64,000 nt of DNA from Lactobacillus sp. CBA3605 (GCF_002970915.1 NZ_CP027190.1:372001-436000); one strand, 5' to 3'; counted from the stretch's first letter, positions 25,537-36,242 are shown. Numbers and translations are program-made. The notes: generated by a model not told the origin, from the sequence alone.

Positions 25537-26703
25537 TCAATCCGCCTGGCGAACGGCATTTGCTTGCGCCATCTTTTCTAACGCACTAATATTGAGCACT
25601 AGTCCAAGCGACAGCGTCAATACCATCATACTGGAACCACCATAACTCATGAATGGGAATGTTACCCCAGTAATCGGAATAATACCCACAATCCCACCAA
25701 CATTGATAAAAGCTTGAATAGTCAAGTAAGCTGCTACGCCATAACACACGAGCGTATTAAATGTCGTCGTGGCTTGAACACCAATATAAATTATCCGCCC
25801 CACAATGACGAGCAACAGCCCCATGACAATCAATACCCCAATCAAGCCAAGCTCCTCGGCTGTAATGGACATGATAAAATCGGTATTAGGTTCTGGTAAG
25901 TAGCCACGTTTTTGCAAGCTATTCCCGATACCTACCCCGGTTAGACCGCCATTTGAAATGGCATAGTACGAATTAACTAGCTGGGTTCCCGCTCCTGAAA
26001 CCGTGGTAAATGGATTCAAAAAGCCTAAAAACCGTCGGAGTTGATAAGAATTAGATAACGTACTCTTAGGCAAATGGCTCATCAATGGCACTAGTACCCA
26101 CTCAAACCCCACGACAACGGTCGCAAAAGCACCAATTCCAACGAGATAAGACATCCCAGTGGCAAATAAAATGACGGCCGCAATTGCCAAGTTAATTGTC
26201 GCCCCACCAATATCTGGTTGAATGACAATTAAAAAAATCATCATAGCTAACATTAAAATCTGCGCACCTAAATCGCGAAATTTAGCAACGCCTAGTCGTT
26301 CTTCACGTTGGGCGATAATGGCCGACAAGTAAACAATTAAGTAAAACTTACAAAATTCAGCCGGTTGAATTCCAATCGGCCCAAGCGTAATCCACCCAGC
26401 AGCCCCATTGATCGTATGACCAATTAACCGCATGATGACCAAGATACCTAACATGATAAATCCAAATGTCCCCCATAAATTAGTGCGCTTAAAATAAGTG
26501 ATTTTTAGATTCATACTAATCATCGTAATCATTAAACCACCAATGACCCAGATTAACTGTTTCATCAAATAGCCGGTTGGCGACGAGCCATTACTAGCAG
26601 CAACGTATGAACTTGACGAATAAACCATGATAATCCCAATCCCACATAGGATAATATACGGGATGAAGATAACATAGTCCAAGTAGTGCAACTTCTTCAA
26701 CAT
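25537..26703 (-). CDS. ftsW: FtsW/RodA-family peptidoglycan polymerase
   Basis: SEDS proteins polymerise glycan strands from lipid II; FtsW acts at the septum. The 388-residue product has about ten membrane segments, starting MLKKLHYLDYVIFIPYIILCGIGIIMVYSSSS, the conserved MKQLIWVIGG, ILQPDIGG-like motif (VIQPDIGGATINL) and the C-terminal GVTFPFMSYGGSSM. The ATG at 26703 is favoured by AAGGTGG upstream. Being next to pyc suggests FtsW rather than RodA by order in lactobacilli, but the paralogue assignment is inference. Confidence 0.9.
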   Translation of the reverse strand: MLKKLHYLDYVIFIPYIILCGIGIIMVYSSSSYVAASNGSSPTGYLMKQLIWVIGGLMITMISMNLKITYFKRTNLWGTFGFIMLGILVIMRLIGHTINGAAGWITLGPIGIQPAEFCKFYLIVYLSAIIAQREERLGVAKFRDLGAQILMLAMMIFLIVIQPDIGGATINLAIAAVILFATGMSYLVGIGAFATVVVGFEWVLVPLMSHLPKSTLSNSYQLRRFLGFLNPFTTVSGAGTQLVNSYYAISNGGLTGVGIGNSLQKRGYLPEPNTDFIMSITAEELGLIGVLIVMGLLLVIVGRIIYIGVQATTTFNTLVCYGVAAYLTIQAFINVGGIVGIIPITGVTFPFMSYGGSSMMVLTLSLGLVLNISALEKMAQANAVRQAD

Positions 26704-26780
26704 GACCTTTAATCCCACCTTAAAACGTTTAAATTCATGGCACGTTCGTCAATAATAATCATAAAAATTAACTTGCAATA

Positions 26781-26789
26781 ATTATAGCA
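26781..26789 (-). promoter_or_regulatory. Extended -10 promoter of ftsW-pyc
   Basis: On the minus strand TGCTATAAT is a consensus extended -10 element, about 80 bases before the ftsW start. A matching -35 is weak. Confidence 0.6.
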
Positions 26790-26850
26790 TAGTCGCAATT
26801 ACCACAACCCGTGAAATTATTAAAACCGAGTAGTTTTTATTTTTCTTAAC

Positions 26851-26890
26851 AAAAAAAGATGGCACAACCCTTGCAGGTCATACCATCTTG
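26851..26890 (-). terminator. Terminator of typA
   Basis: On the minus strand AAGATGGTATGACC pairs with GGTTGTGCCATCTT and runs into seven T residues, 20 bases after typA. Confidence 0.85.
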
Positions 26891-26907
26891 ATGCATCGAC
26901 TGTTAAT

Positions 26908-28746
26908 TTACTTACCAGTCTTACGTTTTTTAGCTTCTTTTTCACGCATATTCGTGTTCAAAATTTGTTTCCGTAGACGAACATGGTCTGGCGTAATTTC
27001 ACAGTATTCATCACTGTTCAAGAATTCCAAAGCTTCTTCAAGCGTCAAATGGGTTGGCGTCTTGATGCTGGCAGTTTGGTCCTTATTTGATGAACGCACA
27101 TTGGTCATATTTTTACCCTTTGTGATATTAACTGAAATATCATTTTCACGGCTATTTTGACCAACAATCATACCTTCATAGACATCCGTACCGGGATCGA
27201 CAAAAATCGTCCCACGTTCTTCAACACCCATAGTTGCATAAGTTGTCGTCTTACCTAAGTTAATAGAAACTAAGGCACCATTCCGACGACCAGGATTCCA
27301 GTTCGTAATAACTGGCATGTATTTTGCAAACGTATGGTTCATAATCCCATAACCACGAGTTAATGAAAGGAATTCAGTTGAATAACCAATCAAACCACGT
27401 GATGGGGCTAAGAATGTCAAACGAGTCTGGTTGTTACCAGTACTTTCCATGTTCTTCATTTCAGCTTTACGTTGTGACAACGTATCGATAATCGTCCCAG
27501 TATATTCATCAGGCGTATCGATCTGAACTGATTCAAATGGTTCGCTACGTTTGCCATCAATCTCACGATAGATAACTTCTGGACGAGAAGCTTGTAATTC
27601 ATAACCTTCACGCCGTAACGTTTCGATTAAGATTGACAAATGCAATTCACCACGGCCTGAGACAACCCAAGCACCAGGTTCATCAGTGTCTTCAACCCGC
27701 AATGAAACATCAGTTTCCAATTCGGACTTCAAACGAAGTTCCAATTGACGAGCGGTAACAAATTTACCTTCTTTACCAGCAAATGGTGAGTTGTTGGTCC
27801 GGAAAGTCATCTGTAAAGTTGGTTCATCAATCCGTAAGATTGGTAAAGCTTCTGGATTGTCAGAAGCAGCGACGGTTTCACCGACGTTAATATCTTCCAT
27901 CCCAGAAACGGCAACTAGATCCCCAGCTTTAGCTTCATTGATTTCAAGCCGTTGTAGGCCAAAGAAACCAAAGAGCTTAGTTACTCGGAAGTTCTTCTTA
28001 GACCCATCAAGCTTCATGACTGAAACACTGTCACCAACCTTGATTTCGCCACGGAAGACCCGCCCAATCCCAACTCGGCCAACGTAGTCATTATAATCAA
28101 GTAAAGCAACTTGGAATTGTAATGATTCGTCTGAGTTGTCAATTGGTGCTGGAATGGTCTTGATAATGGTTTCAAAGATAGGCTTCATCGTATGTTCTTG
28201 CTTTTCAGGATCTGATTCGTAGCTTGAAGTCCCATTTAAAGCTGAAACATAAACGACTGGGAAGTCTAATTGTGATTCGTCAGCGCCTAATTCAATGAAT
28301 AGGTCCAGAACTTCATCAACAACTTCTTCAGGACGCGCACCAGGACGGTCAATCTTATTAATCACAACGATTGGTGTCAAATGTTGTTCGAGGGCTTTTT
28401 TAAGCACAAAACGCGTTTGTGGCATCGTCCCTTCGAAAGCATCAACAACAAGTAGAACCCCATCGACCATTCGCATGATTCGTTCAACTTCACCACCGAA
28501 ATCGGCATGTCCAGGGGTATCCAAAATGTTAATTTGTTTGTCGCCGTAACGTACGGCCGTGTTCTTTGAAAGGATCGTGATACCGCGTTCCTTTTCAATG
28601 GCATTAGTGTCCATCGCCCGATCGTCAATCTGGACATGTTCATCTAAGGTATCCGATTGTTTAAGCATTTCGTTAACCAAGGTTGTCTTACCGTGGTCAA
28701 CGTGGGCAATAATGGCAATGTTGCGGATATCATCTCTAAATTTCAA
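26908..28746 (-). CDS. typA: Translational GTPase TypA/BipA
   Basis: TypA is a ribosome-binding GTPase related to EF-G, needed under cold and other stress and in 50S assembly. The product is 612 residues with [30 protein letters not shown] and NKIDRPGA motifs, and the TypA-specific C-terminal domain ending with basic residues. I prefer the TTG at 28746, 9 bases after AAAGGA and giving the usual [19 protein letters not shown] start, over the ATG at 28764, which lies before the ribosome binding site. It is a single-gene unit. Confidence 0.95.
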   Translation of the reverse strand: MKFRDDIRNIAIIAHVDHGKTTLVNEMLKQSDTLDEHVQIDDRAMDTNAIEKERGITILSKNTAVRYGDKQINILDTPGHADFGGEVERIMRMVDGVLLVVDAFEGTMPQTRFVLKKALEQHLTPIVVINKIDRPGARPEEVVDEVLDLFIELGADESQLDFPVVYVSALNGTSSYESDPEKQEHTMKPIFETIIKTIPAPIDNSDESLQFQVALLDYNDYVGRVGIGRVFRGEIKVGDSVSVMKLDGSKKNFRVTKLFGFFGLQRLEINEAKAGDLVAVSGMEDINVGETVAASDNPEALPILRIDEPTLQMTFRTNNSPFAGKEGKFVTARQLELRLKSELETDVSLRVEDTDEPGAWVVSGRGELHLSILIETLRREGYELQASRPEVIYREIDGKRSEPFESVQIDTPDEYTGTIIDTLSQRKAEMKNMESTGNNQTRLTFLAPSRGLIGYSTEFLSLTRGYGIMNHTFAKYMPVITNWNPGRRNGALVSINLGKTTTYATMGVEERGTIFVDPGTDVYEGMIVGQNSRENDISVNITKGKNMTNVRSSNKDQTASIKTPTHLTLEEALEFLNSDEYCEITPDHVRLRKQILNTNMREKEAKKRKTGK

Positions 28747-28808
28747 AATTGATCTTCCTTTCATCCTTCAAAATTCATACTATCCAATTGATAGCTGAAA
28801 TCTTACAT

Positions 28809-28837
28809 ATATTAATACAAACTGGCGCTACTATCAA
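28809..28837 (-). promoter_or_regulatory. Promoter of typA
   Basis: TTGATA (28832-28837) and TAATAT (28809-28814) on the minus strand are 17 bases apart. In the leader, CTATC and GATAG (28780-28794) form a small inverted repeat. Confidence 0.7.
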
Positions 28838-28899
28838 GTTAATGATGCGCACTGACTAACTCGTAACGACGCTTTCATCTGGTTTTCATCGCTTGGCAT

Positions 28900-28930
28900 A
28901 AAAAAAGCTGTGACGGATGGGTCACAGTCA
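28900..28930 (-). terminator. Terminator of the ldh-like/UPF0223/suhB-like operon
   Basis: On the minus strand CTGTGAC and GTCACAG arms are followed by seven T residues, a few bases past the stop codon. Confidence 0.82.
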
Positions 28931-28936
28931 CACCGT

Positions 28937-29713
28937 TTACTTGACAATTGCCAAAATAGCACGCTGCGCACTTTTAGTCGCTATTAGTACAGCACCAGAT
29001 GATAACATATTTACGGGCGTGCCGTCAACTTGTGTCACGCTCAAGCCGAGGGTCTCAGCCAGTACTCGACCAGCCGCAAAGTCCCACGGTCGTAGATACG
29101 ACAGGTAACCGACTAGTTCCCCAGCCAAAACTTGACTGATCTGAATACCAGCACTGCCAATGATACGTGGCCCTAAACTAGTCGCCGCAATTGTCTGCAT
29201 CTGATACCGATTATGAATCAGCAATGGCGCACTCGCACCAAATAATCCCGCTGACAAAGCTAAATCAAGCGGCGCTGTTAGTGTGGTGCCGTTTAAGGTT
29301 ACGCCAATCGCTGGGCCACCAGCATATAATTTGGCCGCCATCACATCATAAATATAGCCTAGCGTAGGTTGCCCATCAATATACAAGCCAGCCATGATAG
29401 CAAAATGATTGCGTTGATGCACAAAATTCATGGTGCCATCAATAGGATCCACAATCCAAACATGTCCTGCTAACGTAGTCACCTGGTCACCGGCCCCCTC
29501 CTCACCTAAAATTTGGGCCCCGGGATCTAATTGCCGTAACGCTTGCACTAAAAAATGTTCGTTGCTGCGATCAACGTTGGTCACCAAATCTTTACGACTC
29601 GTTTTTTCCATGACCGTCATGGCAGTCCCCATCTTAACTAATACCTGTGAGCGTGCTTGCTGCATCACCGTTTGAACGGCCTGATTAAGTTGCTGTAAGG
29701 CTGCTACTTCCAT
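28937..29713 (-). CDS. Inositol monophosphatase family protein
   Basis: The 258-residue protein belongs to the IMPase/FIG superfamily of Mg-dependent phosphatases that act on inositol phosphates, fructose-1,6-bisphosphate or PAP. Metal-binding motifs are GEEGAGD, WIVDPIDGTMNFVH and RPWDFAAGRVLAE. All key acidic residues are kept. The physiological substrate is unknown in this lineage. It follows the UPF0223 gene by 11 bases in one operon with the LDH-like gene, a set conserved in lactobacilli. Confidence 0.92.
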   Translation of the reverse strand: MEVAALQQLNQAVQTVMQQARSQVLVKMGTAMTVMEKTSRKDLVTNVDRSNEHFLVQALRQLDPGAQILGEEGAGDQVTTLAGHVWIVDPIDGTMNFVHQRNHFAIMAGLYIDGQPTLGYIYDVMAAKLYAGGPAIGVTLNGTTLTAPLDLALSAGLFGASAPLLIHNRYQMQTIAATSLGPRIIGSAGIQISQVLAGELVGYLSYLRPWDFAAGRVLAETLGLSVTQVDGTPVNMLSSGAVLIATKSAQRAILAIVK

Positions 29714-29724
29714 TATAGAATCAC

Positions 29725-30012
29725 CTAGATTCGATACTTAAAACGTCGGGTATTCGTTGCTTGAGCAGCTTGCATCGTCCGATAAATGTTTAACCCAGCT
29801 GCCGCTTCAAATTCTCGAGACAATTGTTTTTCTTCTGACTTAGCAGGTACCACCGTTTTAAACGCCTGATAAGCGGCTAATAGCTCAGCTGTTACAACCG
29901 TGGCTTCATTCGCCGCCTCAATTTGACGATAAAAGGTCGTCACTGTAATAATTTCAGCGGTGGTCCACATTTCATTTAGTGGATATTGATAGTTTTCATG
30001 TCTAGCCGTCAT
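29725..30012 (-). CDS. UPF0223 family protein
   Basis: The 95-residue protein matches the UPF0223 (YktA) family: NYQYPLNEMWTTAEIITVTTFYRQIE, then AYQAFKTVVPAKSEEKQLSREFEAAAGLNIYRTM. Function unknown; the family forms a small helical fold and is cytoplasmic. The start at ATG 30012 (after GGGGAG) gives the usual length, and an in-frame extension to 30138 lies inside the neighbouring gene and is rejected. It overlaps the end of the LDH-like gene by 11 bases. Confidence 0.88.
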   Translation of the reverse strand: MTARHENYQYPLNEMWTTAEIITVTTFYRQIEAANEATVVTAELLAAYQAFKTVVPAKSEEKQLSREFEAAAGLNIYRTMQAAQATNTRRFKYRI

Positions 30013-30934
30013 TTTGTTCAAACTCCCCTGCTTCAACCCGATCCAAGTCACCACGGATTTGGCTCGCAATTTCAGCATATTCTTTTTGTTCCTCATCCGA
30101 CAACACCATGTCAGCCAGACGTTTAATGCCATTGGCACTAACTAGCACTGGTGACGCTAACCCCACCAATTGTTCATCGCTACCGCTTTGGACATTGGTA
30201 ACAGTCCCAATAAATGGTGCTTGGTCATAGAATGCCCGTAAGACTTGCATTAATGCTAACACATTCAACGTTTGATTGGTAACGATGGCTGGATTATCAA
30301 TTTGATCCAACGCCGTGCCCATGACTTCCGCACTAAAGTTCGTATCCTGGTTAGCCACATAGGTTAAAACCGGCGCCGCACCAATATATGACCGACTCCA
30401 CGCAATCAATGGTGCCTGCGCCGTACCGACGACAAACGCATGCACATCATGTTGACCAACATTTAATTGGTCGCGTAATAATTGTTCTAATAATCGGCTT
30501 TGCGACAAGGTCCCTAACCCCAGTACGCGCTGATGGTCCACACCGCTAAAACGTGCCGCCAGCACGCTTAGCACCGCATCATTACTCCCGGCCAAAACTA
30601 ACTTACCGTTAAACCCGTTCGCCATCGCAAGATTAACAAACGTCCGAAATAACGGTAACGTTTGCTGTAAATCGGCCTCAGGTCCGCTATCGGTCGCTAA
30701 TGGTGCCAAATTACCGATAATTAAACTATCAGCTTGTGAATAATCTGGTTTGGCTTGTGCTAATAACGAAAATTTTCGACAAGCTAGACTAGCCATAATC
30801 AAAGCTTGATACCGCGGTGCGTCATCCACATCTGTGGCGACAATTAAATTCACTGGTAAATCTTTAGCAATTGCAATTAATATGAGTTGTTGTACAAATT
30901 CGAATAATCCACGAATAATAACTGAATTGTTCAT
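30002..30934 (-). CDS. Lactate/malate dehydrogenase-like protein with lost active site
   Basis: The 310-residue protein follows the L-lactate dehydrogenase fold from end to end: Rossmann strands (SVIIRG, NLIVATDVDD, ADSLIIGNLAP), NGFNGKLVLAGSNDAVLSVL, RVLGLGTLSQSRLLEQLL and HDVHAFVVGTAQAPLIAWS. The residues that make an LDH are gone: the GxGxxG loop reads RGLFEF, the catalytic GEHGDS motif reads GTAQAP (His to Ala172), and the Asp/Arg pair of LDxxR is missing. It cannot be a normal dehydrogenase and is probably a pseudoenzyme with a binding role. Start ATG 30934 follows GGGAGG. It leads the UPF0223/IMPase operon. Confidence 0.8.
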   Translation of the reverse strand: MNNSVIIRGLFEFVQQLILIAIAKDLPVNLIVATDVDDAPRYQALIMASLACRKFSLLAQAKPDYSQADSLIIGNLAPLATDSGPEADLQQTLPLFRTFVNLAMANGFNGKLVLAGSNDAVLSVLAARFSGVDHQRVLGLGTLSQSRLLEQLLRDQLNVGQHDVHAFVVGTAQAPLIAWSRSYIGAAPVLTYVANQDTNFSAEVMGTALDQIDNPAIVTNQTLNVLALMQVLRAFYDQAPFIGTVTNVQSGSDEQLVGLASPVLVSANGIKRLADMVLSDEEQKEYAEIASQIRGDLDRVEAGEFEQNDG

Positions 30935-31062
30935 GAAATCCCTCCCAACCTTCGCTAACAATTGTACCTAAGCTGTCAATGAATTCAAGTAAATGTTAAC
31001 GAAATGCTTACCCTTTTGTCATCTTAGCCAGTATCATCACCGGCTACCCCGCCAATTTTGCT

Positions 31063-31103
31063 AAAAAACAAAAGTTTGAGCCCACCTGCGTGGCCTCAAA
31101 CTT
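31063..31103 (-). terminator. Terminator of the pdh operon
   Basis: On the minus strand AAGTTTGAGGCCAC pairs with GTGGGCTCAAACTT and is followed by TTGTTTTTT, about 30 bases after pdhD. Confidence 0.88.
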
Positions 31104-31135
31104 CGCTTACTCAAACTTAATTTAAGTCAATCACT

Positions 31136-32548
31136 TTAAATATGCGTTGGGTAACCCATCGCAACATCAGCAGCTTCTTGAACCACTTCACCCAAAGTTG
31201 GGTGTGGATGAATCGTCAAAGCTAAGTCTTCTGCATTCATCCCACCATTAACGGCGACACTCAATTCAGAAATCAAATCACTAGCGCCAGGACCAGCAAT
31301 TTGGGCGCCCACAATCGTACCTTCATCCTTAGTTGTCACTAAGCGGAAGAACCCGTCCGTGGTATTCAATGAAATTGCTCGGCCATTCCCAGCGAATGGG
31401 AACTTCGAGGTTATCACACTCAAACCAGCTTTTTCAGCTTCGGCTTTAGTCATGCCAACAGTTGCAAGTTCTGGATCAGTGAAACAAACCGCTGGCACTG
31501 AAACATAGTCATTTGCCGTCTTTTTATCACTGATGGCGCCTGCCGCAACCTTACCTTCAGCAAACGCTTTGTGCGCTAAGGCTGGTCCAGCAACAATATC
31601 ACCAATGGCATAAATATCTTTAGCGGTTGTTTGACCCTGTTCATCAACTGTAATCAGACCACGATCCGTTAATTTAACATCGGTATACTCTAAGCCCATG
31701 TCATCCGTATTCGGCCGCCGACCAACGGTGACCATCACATAATCAGCACGAACCGTTTGGGCTTTGCCGTCAACTTCATAAGTGACCGTCACACCGCTGT
31801 CATCCTGTTCTGAATTTTTAGCCATGGCATTAGTGACAACATCCACGCCCTTGGCTTTAAAGCTATTCAAAACTAGCTTAACCATGTCTTTTTCAAAGTT
31901 AGGTAAAATTTGGGGCGTCCCTTCAAGAATCGTCACGTGAGCGCCTAAGTTTGCATAAGCCCCCGCCAATTCCGAACCGATGTAACCGCCACCAATTACG
32001 ACTAGCTCTTTAGGCACCACTGGCAAATTCAAGCCACCTGTTGAATCTACGACGCGACCATTAAACTTAAAGCCTGGAATTTCAACTGGGCGTGATCCGG
32101 TCGCAATGATTAAATGTTTGAATTTATACGTTTGACCCGTATGATCACCATTCATAACCCGTAAGGTATGGTTATCATGCATGTAGGCTTCCCCACGTAC
32201 AATTTCAACCTTATGCTTTTTGAGTAACATTGCCACCCCGCCAGTTAAACGGTCGACTACTTGATGATCCTTCCAATCTTGGGTCGTCTTAAAGTCCAAA
32301 ACTGGTGCTTGAATATTCTTAATGCCAAAGATTTGACTATCTTTAACTTCTTGTAGCCGGTGACCAGCGCTAATTAACGCTTTCGATGGAATACAACCCA
32401 CGTTCAAACAAACGCCACCGATATATTCTTTTTCAATTACAGTAACTTTTTGACCGAGTTCAGCGGCCCGAATTGCGGCGACATAGCCCCCAGGGCCGGC
32501 ACCGATGATCATTGTATCGCGTTCTTCAGCAAAATCTCCTACAACCAT
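31136..32548 (-). CDS. pdhD: Dihydrolipoamide dehydrogenase (E3) of pyruvate dehydrogenase
   Basis: E3 reoxidises dihydrolipoyl groups with FAD and NAD. The 470-residue protein has the FAD motif [19 protein letters not shown], the redox pair [15 protein letters not shown], the NAD motif [19 protein letters not shown] and the catalytic HPHPTLGE near the C-terminus. Start ATG 32548 follows TGAGGT. It is 7 bases behind pdhC and closes the pdhABCD operon. Confidence 0.97.
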   Translation of the reverse strand: MVVGDFAEERDTMIIGAGPGGYVAAIRAAELGQKVTVIEKEYIGGVCLNVGCIPSKALISAGHRLQEVKDSQIFGIKNIQAPVLDFKTTQDWKDHQVVDRLTGGVAMLLKKHKVEIVRGEAYMHDNHTLRVMNGDHTGQTYKFKHLIIATGSRPVEIPGFKFNGRVVDSTGGLNLPVVPKELVVIGGGYIGSELAGAYANLGAHVTILEGTPQILPNFEKDMVKLVLNSFKAKGVDVVTNAMAKNSEQDDSGVTVTYEVDGKAQTVRADYVMVTVGRRPNTDDMGLEYTDVKLTDRGLITVDEQGQTTAKDIYAIGDIVAGPALAHKAFAEGKVAAGAISDKKTANDYVSVPAVCFTDPELATVGMTKAEAEKAGLSVITSKFPFAGNGRAISLNTTDGFFRLVTTKDEGTIVGAQIAGPGASDLISELSVAVNGGMNAEDLALTIHPHPTLGEVVQEAADVAMGYPTHI

Positions 32549-32555
32549 TCTGACC

Positions 32556-33854
32556 TCATCCTTCCATCAAAAGTAATTCTGGATCATGCAGCAATTGTTT
32601 CAATAAGTTCATGGCCTTTTGCGCCGTTGCGCCATCAATTAGTCGATGGTCAAAACTTAAGGACAATTTTTGCATCTTACCAACGACAATTTCACCATCA
32701 TCGTTGACATAGGGTTCTTTACCAATCCGTCCAACCCCAAGGATTGCAACTTCTGGTTGGTTAATAACTGGCGTAAACCAACCACCACCAATTGATCCAA
32801 TATTGCTGATGGTAATTGAAGCACCGCTCATTTCTTGCGACTTTAGCTTGCCGTCATAGGCTTTTTGCGTATTGTCAGTAATTTCCTTGGCAATGGCAAA
32901 TAACCCTTTACCTTCAGCATGCTTAATATTTGGTACTAACAATCCACGGTCAGTATCCGTCGCCACACCAATATTGTAATAATGCTTGTAAACAATTTCT
33001 TTATTCGCATCATCAATTGATGCATTGAATTCTGGGAACTGTTGTAAGACTGCCACTAGCGCTTTGACAATGTATGGCAAGAACGTTAAATGAATATCAC
33101 GATCTGCGGCTAAAGTCTTGTACTTCTTCCGATGAGCCATTAATTCGCTGACTTCAACTTCATCAAATAAAGTCACATGTGGCGCAGTATGTTTACTGTT
33201 GACCATGGCTTTAGAGATCGCCTTCCGAATTGGCGTCATCTTTTCACGGGTTTCTAATTCGGGAGTGTCAGAAACATAAGGTTTCACTGGTTCTGGCGCC
33301 ACTGTTGGTGCGGGTGCTGCTTCTGCTGCAGCCGGTGTTGGCGCACCAGTTGCGGCTGGCGCACCGGTATAATTATCAATATCTTGTTTGGTAATTTGTC
33401 CATGGGCCCCGCTGGCAGTCACAGCGGTAATTTCAACCCCTTTATCACGGGCATATTGCCGGACAGATGGCATTGCCAAAATCCGCCGATTAGGATCAGC
33501 TGGCGCGACTGGGGCCATAGCTGGAGCAGCTTTCGCTGGTTCAGTCGCCGCTGGCGTTGGTGTGGCAACGGTTGCATTTTCAGCCGGTGCTGTAGCTGGT
33601 TCAGCATTAGTCCCAGAACCATCATCAATTTCAACAATCACATCGCCAATTTTAGCAGTTTCGCCTTCAGGGATTAAAATTTTGACAATCGTCCCATTAA
33701 CTGGTGATGGTAATTCTTCAACTGATTTATCATTTTGAATTTCAACTAGAGAATCGTCTTCCTTGACTTGATCGCCAGGTTTAACGAGCCATGATGCAAT
33801 TTCGCCTTCCTCAAGTCCTTCACCAAGCTCTGGTAGTTTAAACTCGTAAGCCAT
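32556..33854 (-). CDS. pdhC: Dihydrolipoamide acetyltransferase (E2) of pyruvate dehydrogenase
   Basis: E2 forms the core of the complex and passes acetyl groups to CoA. The 432-residue protein has one lipoyl domain (lysine in [10 protein letters not shown], about residue 43), an Ala/Pro linker, the E1/E3-binding domain ([18 protein letters not shown]), a second Ala/Pro linker and the catalytic domain ending with [11 protein letters not shown]. Start ATG 33854 follows AAAGGAAG and gives the usual [13 protein letters not shown]; an upstream in-frame start lies before that site. Confidence 0.97.
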   Translation of the reverse strand: MAYEFKLPELGEGLEEGEIASWLVKPGDQVKEDDSLVEIQNDKSVEELPSPVNGTIVKILIPEGETAKIGDVIVEIDDGSGTNAEPATAPAENATVATPTPAATEPAKAAPAMAPVAPADPNRRILAMPSVRQYARDKGVEITAVTASGAHGQITKQDIDNYTGAPAATGAPTPAAAEAAPAPTVAPEPVKPYVSDTPELETREKMTPIRKAISKAMVNSKHTAPHVTLFDEVEVSELMAHRKKYKTLAADRDIHLTFLPYIVKALVAVLQQFPEFNASIDDANKEIVYKHYYNIGVATDTDRGLLVPNIKHAEGKGLFAIAKEITDNTQKAYDGKLKSQEMSGASITISNIGSIGGGWFTPVINQPEVAILGVGRIGKEPYVNDDGEIVVGKMQKLSLSFDHRLIDGATAQKAMNLLKQLLHDPELLLMEG

Positions 33855-33910
33855 TGGATAACTTCCTTTCATAACAACCGTCACGGTTGCTTATCACGAC
33901 CGTAAAATAA

Positions 33911-34888
33911 TTAATAGTTTAAAATTTCACGGGTTTTTGCTTCAATGTCGTCTTCAGCTGGTAGCCAGTCATCTTCGGCTAATCCAAATGGATAAACCGT
34001 ATCAGGTGCATAAACGCGACCAACAGGAGCACTTAAATAAAGGGCACCCTTTTCAGCAATTAATGAGGCCACATTGGCCGCAATCCCAGCTTGACGTTGC
34101 GCTTCTTGAATCGCAACAGCCCGCCCTGTTTTTTCAACGGACTTCAAGATGGTGGTTTCGTCTAATGGAGATAAGGTTCTTAAATCGACCACTTCAACCG
34201 AAATACCTTCTTTTTCAAGCTTCTCAGCAACTTTGAGTGACTGATTAACTTGGGCACTGTAAGCAATTAACGAAATATCAGTTCCTTCTCGAACCACGTT
34301 GGCTTTGTCCAACGGTACCGTATAGGCTTCGTCTGGAATATCGGCTTTCATTGAACGATATAGTTTCAGGTTTTCAAGGAAGAAAACCGGATCATTATTA
34401 CGAATTGAGGCAATTAATAACCCTTTGGCATCATAGGGATTCGATGGTGTCACAACCCGAAGACCTGGAATTTGTGCTAAATAACCTTCTAAGGAGTCAG
34501 CGTGCATTTCGGGCGTATGGGTCCCACCACCATAAGGTGACCGAATCGTAATTGGCATGTGACGCGTGCCACCGGTCCGGAAGCGTTCACGTGACATTTG
34601 ACCAGCAATTGAATCCAAGGTTTCAAAGATGAACCCTAAGAATTGAATTTCTGGAATTGGACGAAACCCTTCTAGGGCTAACCCGATTGAAAGACCACCG
34701 ATTCCGGATTCAGCTAAAGGAGTATCGAAAACTCGGTCTTCACCAAATTCAGCTTGGAGGCCATCGGTTGCTCGGAAAACCCCACCGTTTTTACCAACAT
34801 CTTCACCAAAAAGTAAGGTTTTTTCGTCAGACCCTAACTCTAATCGAAGTGCATCAGTAATCGCTTGAATATACGTTTTCTTTGACAT
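33911..34888 (-). CDS. pdhB: Pyruvate dehydrogenase E1 component, beta subunit
   Basis: With PdhA this forms the thiamine diphosphate E1 enzyme that decarboxylates pyruvate. The 325-residue protein starts [18 protein letters not shown], with [39 protein letters not shown] and the [14 protein letters not shown] region near the end. ATG 34888 follows AAAGGAG by 10 bases; one base separates it from the pdhA stop, so the two subunits are translationally coupled, fitting their 1:1 stoichiometry. Confidence 0.97.
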   Translation of the reverse strand: MSKKTYIQAITDALRLELGSDEKTLLFGEDVGKNGGVFRATDGLQAEFGEDRVFDTPLAESGIGGLSIGLALEGFRPIPEIQFLGFIFETLDSIAGQMSRERFRTGGTRHMPITIRSPYGGGTHTPEMHADSLEGYLAQIPGLRVVTPSNPYDAKGLLIASIRNNDPVFFLENLKLYRSMKADIPDEAYTVPLDKANVVREGTDISLIAYSAQVNQSLKVAEKLEKEGISVEVVDLRTLSPLDETTILKSVEKTGRAVAIQEAQRQAGIAANVASLIAEKGALYLSAPVGRVYAPDTVYPFGLAEDDWLPAEDDIEAKTREILNY

Positions 34889-34889
34889 G

Positions 34890-36002
34890 TTACTTCGACT
34901 CCTTTGCTTGATATTCCGTAATTTGTTGTTGAATGTTTTGTGGTTGTTCTTCAAAAACATTTTCCAAGAATTCGGTCATTTTTTGCTTAGGTGCATCATC
35001 CGCTTGTTTAACAGCGGCTTTAATATCAGTTTTAACTTGTTCAACATAGTCGTTTTCTAGGTCTTCTGACCAAACGCCTTGATCCGTTAAATATTTGCGA
35101 TAACGAATTAATGGATCGTTGTCAAACCAAGGTTGTTCTTCTTCGTGCGTCCGATAACGTTTCGGATCATCGCCGGCATTCGTATGGGGCCCAAACCGAT
35201 AAGTTAAGGTTTCAATCATGACTGGGCCATTGCCAGCTGCCGCATATTCGCGGGCAGCCTTGGTCACTTCATGAACAGCTAAGAAGTCCATCCCATCAAC
35301 TTGAACACTTGGAATCCCAGCAGCAACTGCTTTTTGCGCCAAGGTTCGAGCGGCCGTTTGCTTCCGTCGTGGTACTGAAATCGCGTAACCATTGTTTTGT
35401 ACAATGAAGACAGCTGGCGCTTGGAAAGCACCGGCAAAGTTCATTCCTTCATAGAAGTCTCCTTGTGACGTCCCACCATCACCGGTGTAAGTGTACGCAA
35501 CTTTATCTTCGGTGCCGTTCTTTTTAATACCTAAAGCGACACCCGCAGCTTGAATATATTGTGCCCCAATAATAATTTGTGGTGGCATCGCATGCAATTC
35601 AGCTGGATATTCATTACCTAAGACGTGTCCCCGTGACCAGAGGAATGCTTTATATACTGGTAACCCATGTTGAATCAATTGTGGGATATCCCGGTAGGCT
35701 GGCATTAACACATCCGTCGACTTCATGGCTGAGTTAGTGCCCATCTCACTGGCTTCCTGACCTTCAGTTGGGGCATAAAAACCTAACCGACCTTGACGGG
35801 TTAACGCATTAGAGCGTTGGTGTAAAGTCCGTTCCCAAATCATTAGTTTTAAGAAATCAACTAATTCATCATTTGAATATTTAGCAATAATTTCTGGTTT
35901 AATCACCTTAGCTTGACCATCCATCACTTGGACTGGTTTAAAGTCTTTTCCAAGTGCATCCCGGATCGCGCTAAAATCGACAATTGGTTTTTCGTTGTCC
36001 AT
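34890..36002 (-). CDS. pdhA: Pyruvate dehydrogenase E1 component, alpha subunit
   Basis: The 370-residue subunit binds thiamine diphosphate through the [20 protein letters not shown] to NNGYAIS motif and carries the regulatory-loop region [10 protein letters not shown] with [13 protein letters not shown]. Start ATG 36002 is 11 bases after AAAGGG; the GTG 9 bases earlier is too close to that site. It is first in the pdhABCD operon, behind a promoter (36083-36111) with a cre-like box downstream of the transcription start. Confidence 0.97.
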   Translation of the reverse strand: MDNEKPIVDFSAIRDALGKDFKPVQVMDGQAKVIKPEIIAKYSNDELVDFLKLMIWERTLHQRSNALTRQGRLGFYAPTEGQEASEMGTNSAMKSTDVLMPAYRDIPQLIQHGLPVYKAFLWSRGHVLGNEYPAELHAMPPQIIIGAQYIQAAGVALGIKKNGTEDKVAYTYTGDGGTSQGDFYEGMNFAGAFQAPAVFIVQNNGYAISVPRRKQTAARTLAQKAVAAGIPSVQVDGMDFLAVHEVTKAAREYAAAGNGPVMIETLTYRFGPHTNAGDDPKRYRTHEEEQPWFDNDPLIRYRKYLTDQGVWSEDLENDYVEQVKTDIKAAVKQADDAPKQKMTEFLENVFEEQPQNIQQQITEYQAKESK

Positions 36003-36055
36003 AAATGACACATCCCTTTCATGAACGTATGAGCCTTGAATTGATTCGCTTAGCT

Positions 36056-36069
36056 CATAATCGTTTTCA
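36056..36069 (-). promoter_or_regulatory. cre-like box in the pdh leader
   Basis: TGAAAACGATTATG on the minus strand matches 12 of 14 positions of the consensus TGWAANCGNTNWCA and lies just downstream of the predicted start of transcription, where CcpA binding would repress. Confidence 0.45.
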
Positions 36070-36082
36070 TAATTACAAGTCT

Positions 36083-36111
36083 AATTTACCATTGGTTTTC
36101 AATTTTTGCAA
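36083..36111 (-). promoter_or_regulatory. Promoter of the pdh operon
   Basis: TTGCAA (36106-36111) and TAAATT (36083-36088) on the minus strand are 17 bases apart, about 80 bases ahead of pdhA. Confidence 0.65.
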
Positions 36112-36119
36112 GCCCTTTC

Positions 36120-36151
36120 AAAACGCTAAATAACGCCTTTTTAGCCGTTTT
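36120..36151. promoter_or_regulatory. Inverted repeat upstream of the pdh promoter
   Basis: AAAACGCTAAA and TTTAGCCGTTTT form arms with a single-base bulge. The site is just upstream of the pdh -35 and about 155 bases before def. It could bind a regulator of pdh; the region 36003-36307 otherwise holds only the two promoters. Confidence 0.4.
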
Positions 36152-36233
36152 GGATTGTGAATTACTTCATTAGGCTTAATCCAACGATTTCAGTTTTTTT
36201 TCGAGAATCATTCTACTTTTTCATTTTTAGTTA

Positions 36234-36242
36234 TGCTAAACT
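36234..36242 (+). promoter_or_regulatory. Possible extended -10 of def
   Basis: TGCTAAACT is an extended -10 match about 66 bases before the def start; the -35 is unclear. Confidence 0.4.
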
